Assembly (NCBI GenBank): GCA_029582265.1
Contig: CM055835.1
Span: 11,897,498 to 11,961,497, forward strand
Length of the DNA: 64,000 bases
Direction of reading: 5' to 3'
Origin: Zoroaster sp. YZ-2022
Lineage: Eukaryota > Echinodermata > Asteroidea > Forcipulatida > Zoroasteridae
The notes under the pieces are model-generated. The model did not search any database and was not told the origin of the DNA. It saw only the letters and a program-made list of their open reading frames with translations. Positions 63,545 through 64,000 of this stretch are shown here, in pieces. How positions within the stretch are numbered: position 1 is the first letter of the stretch; every line of letters starts with the position of its first letter. The translations under genes were made by a program, and so were the position numbers.

Positions 63545-64000
63545 TTCTTATTTTAAAATGTTTCGCCGAAATTAGCGCCCCTGTAATTGGCGATAATAAT
63601 TTCCGTACTTGTAGTATACTTCGCATAATCCGCAAGAGAGCGCTTTTTCTAAATCGGTATCAACCATTCACATCGATCGTAAATTCGTCATCCCATCACA
63701 TCGATCAAGTTTAATCCGGATCCCAGCGCTCTAGCGTAAAGACTTATGATCGATGAGCCCAATGAGGCTATCATTTCACGACCCAGTCTCGCTTAGTATC
63801 GCGCGTATAATTTATCTCGTTCTACCGAGTTTAAAGTTTCAATCTCGGAAATGGTATACTCTTTACCGAAATATTTCCTGGAGTTTCCTCCAACTACGAC
63901 AGCCAACAATCGATCGCTGCGCTTATTGTCAATTGGTATAGGCGGTAGGGCGATATTTTCAACACAACTTGCTCGCGGCTGTTCGTTTAGAATTTTTGCA
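63545..64000 (-). pseudogene. Homologue of the conserved 199-aa Polinton protein, broken
   Basis: Readable blocks on the minus strand: K-I-L-N-E near 63995, V-V-V-G-G-N-S-R-K-Y-F-G-K-E near 63880, an in-frame stop within the block before R-L-G-R-E near 63800, S-L-G-S-S-I-I-S-L-Y-A-R near 63755 and C-E-V-Y-Y-K-Y-G near 63620. At least one nonsense codon and further frame breaks show decay. Confidence 0.75.

Larger units (their letters stand above)
60484..64000 (-). mobile_element. Second, decayed Polinton (inverted, continues beyond the window)
   Basis: In minus-strand order: a broken homologue of the 199-aa protein (64000-63545), the KNPNRVAAGK membrane protein (63520-63221), two copies of the 82-aa membrane protein (61732-61535, 61438-61220) and a degenerate integrase (about 61150-60500). 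This is the same gene order as 39805-42016 in the first element. No PolB follows the integrase, so that end is deleted. A LINE is inserted at about 61750-63161. Protein divergence shows it is a different Polinton lineage, not a copy of the first. Confidence 0.85.

Overview
The window looks like a marine deuterostome invertebrate nuclear genome, most likely an echinoderm, with hemichordate as the alternative. The evidence is intron-bearing genes with GT-AG splice sites, HYR (hyalin repeat) domain exons, a TNNI3K-like ankyrin gene, tRNA-headed SINEs ending in a GCGCTATATAA-ATTATT tail, Penelope-like, LINE and DIRS-like retroelement debris, and two Polinton/Maverick elements. Two runs of exactly 500 Ns (9808-10307, 58622-59121) are scaffold gaps. 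The species cannot be fixed from the sequence.

Left third (1-29430), host DNA. Six consecutive ankyrin-repeat exons on the minus strand (7564 down to 1782) match the order and exon phases expected of TNNI3K, a cardiac-type ankyrin-repeat kinase. The kinase part lies off the left edge. Upstream on the same strand is a secreted mucin-like gene: a signal-peptide exon (22904-22820), one 5.07-kb exon coding about 1690 residues of Thr/Ala/Gly/Glu pentapeptide repeats (21387-16318), then three HYR-domain exons (15360-15121, 14500-14255, 11143-10874). Every internal junction is phase 1. A Penelope-like fragment and a Tc1/mariner-type MITE sit in its introns. A THAP-domain exon with a frame break lies at 27819-28147.

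Centre (29431-46594), a nearly complete 17.2-kb Polinton (Maverick). It has about 880-bp terminal inverted repeats and a 5-6 bp target duplication (CAAGG core). Gene order is: stand-alone copies of the PolB N-terminus (two ORFs), a Cys-rich ORF, four minus-strand genes including a candidate minor capsid protein, a conserved 445-aa protein, two membrane-associated proteins, the double-jelly-roll major capsid protein, the packaging ATPase, a 65-bp-period array, four small genes, a retroviral-type integrase, and a convergent protein-primed DNA polymerase B with an embedded HNH-like zinc module. MCP, integrase and PolB each carry apparent one-base frame breaks; the other ORFs are open. No adenain-type protease is visible. 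The element lies downstream of a splice donor of a minus-strand THAP gene (46993-46697), apparently in its intron.

Right third (46595-64000). This holds the THAP exon, a repeat block that duplicates 25.35-27.1 kb in the same order and orientation, a DIRS-like RT remnant bounded by direct repeats, a minisatellite (50.8-51.3 kb), a 2.24-kb macro-tandem repeat with GC-rich 17-bp minisatellites and conserved hairpins (53.9-58.6 kb), and a second, decayed Polinton in the opposite orientation (about 60.48-64.0 kb, running off the window). The second element keeps the same local gene order as the first and is interrupted by a 5'-truncated LINE (about 61.75-63.16 kb).

The most interesting points are the Polinton with amplified PolB N-terminal modules sharing one promoter/leader cassette, TIRs that are themselves bounded by inverted copies of the terminus, and the giant Thr-repeat/HYR secreted gene.
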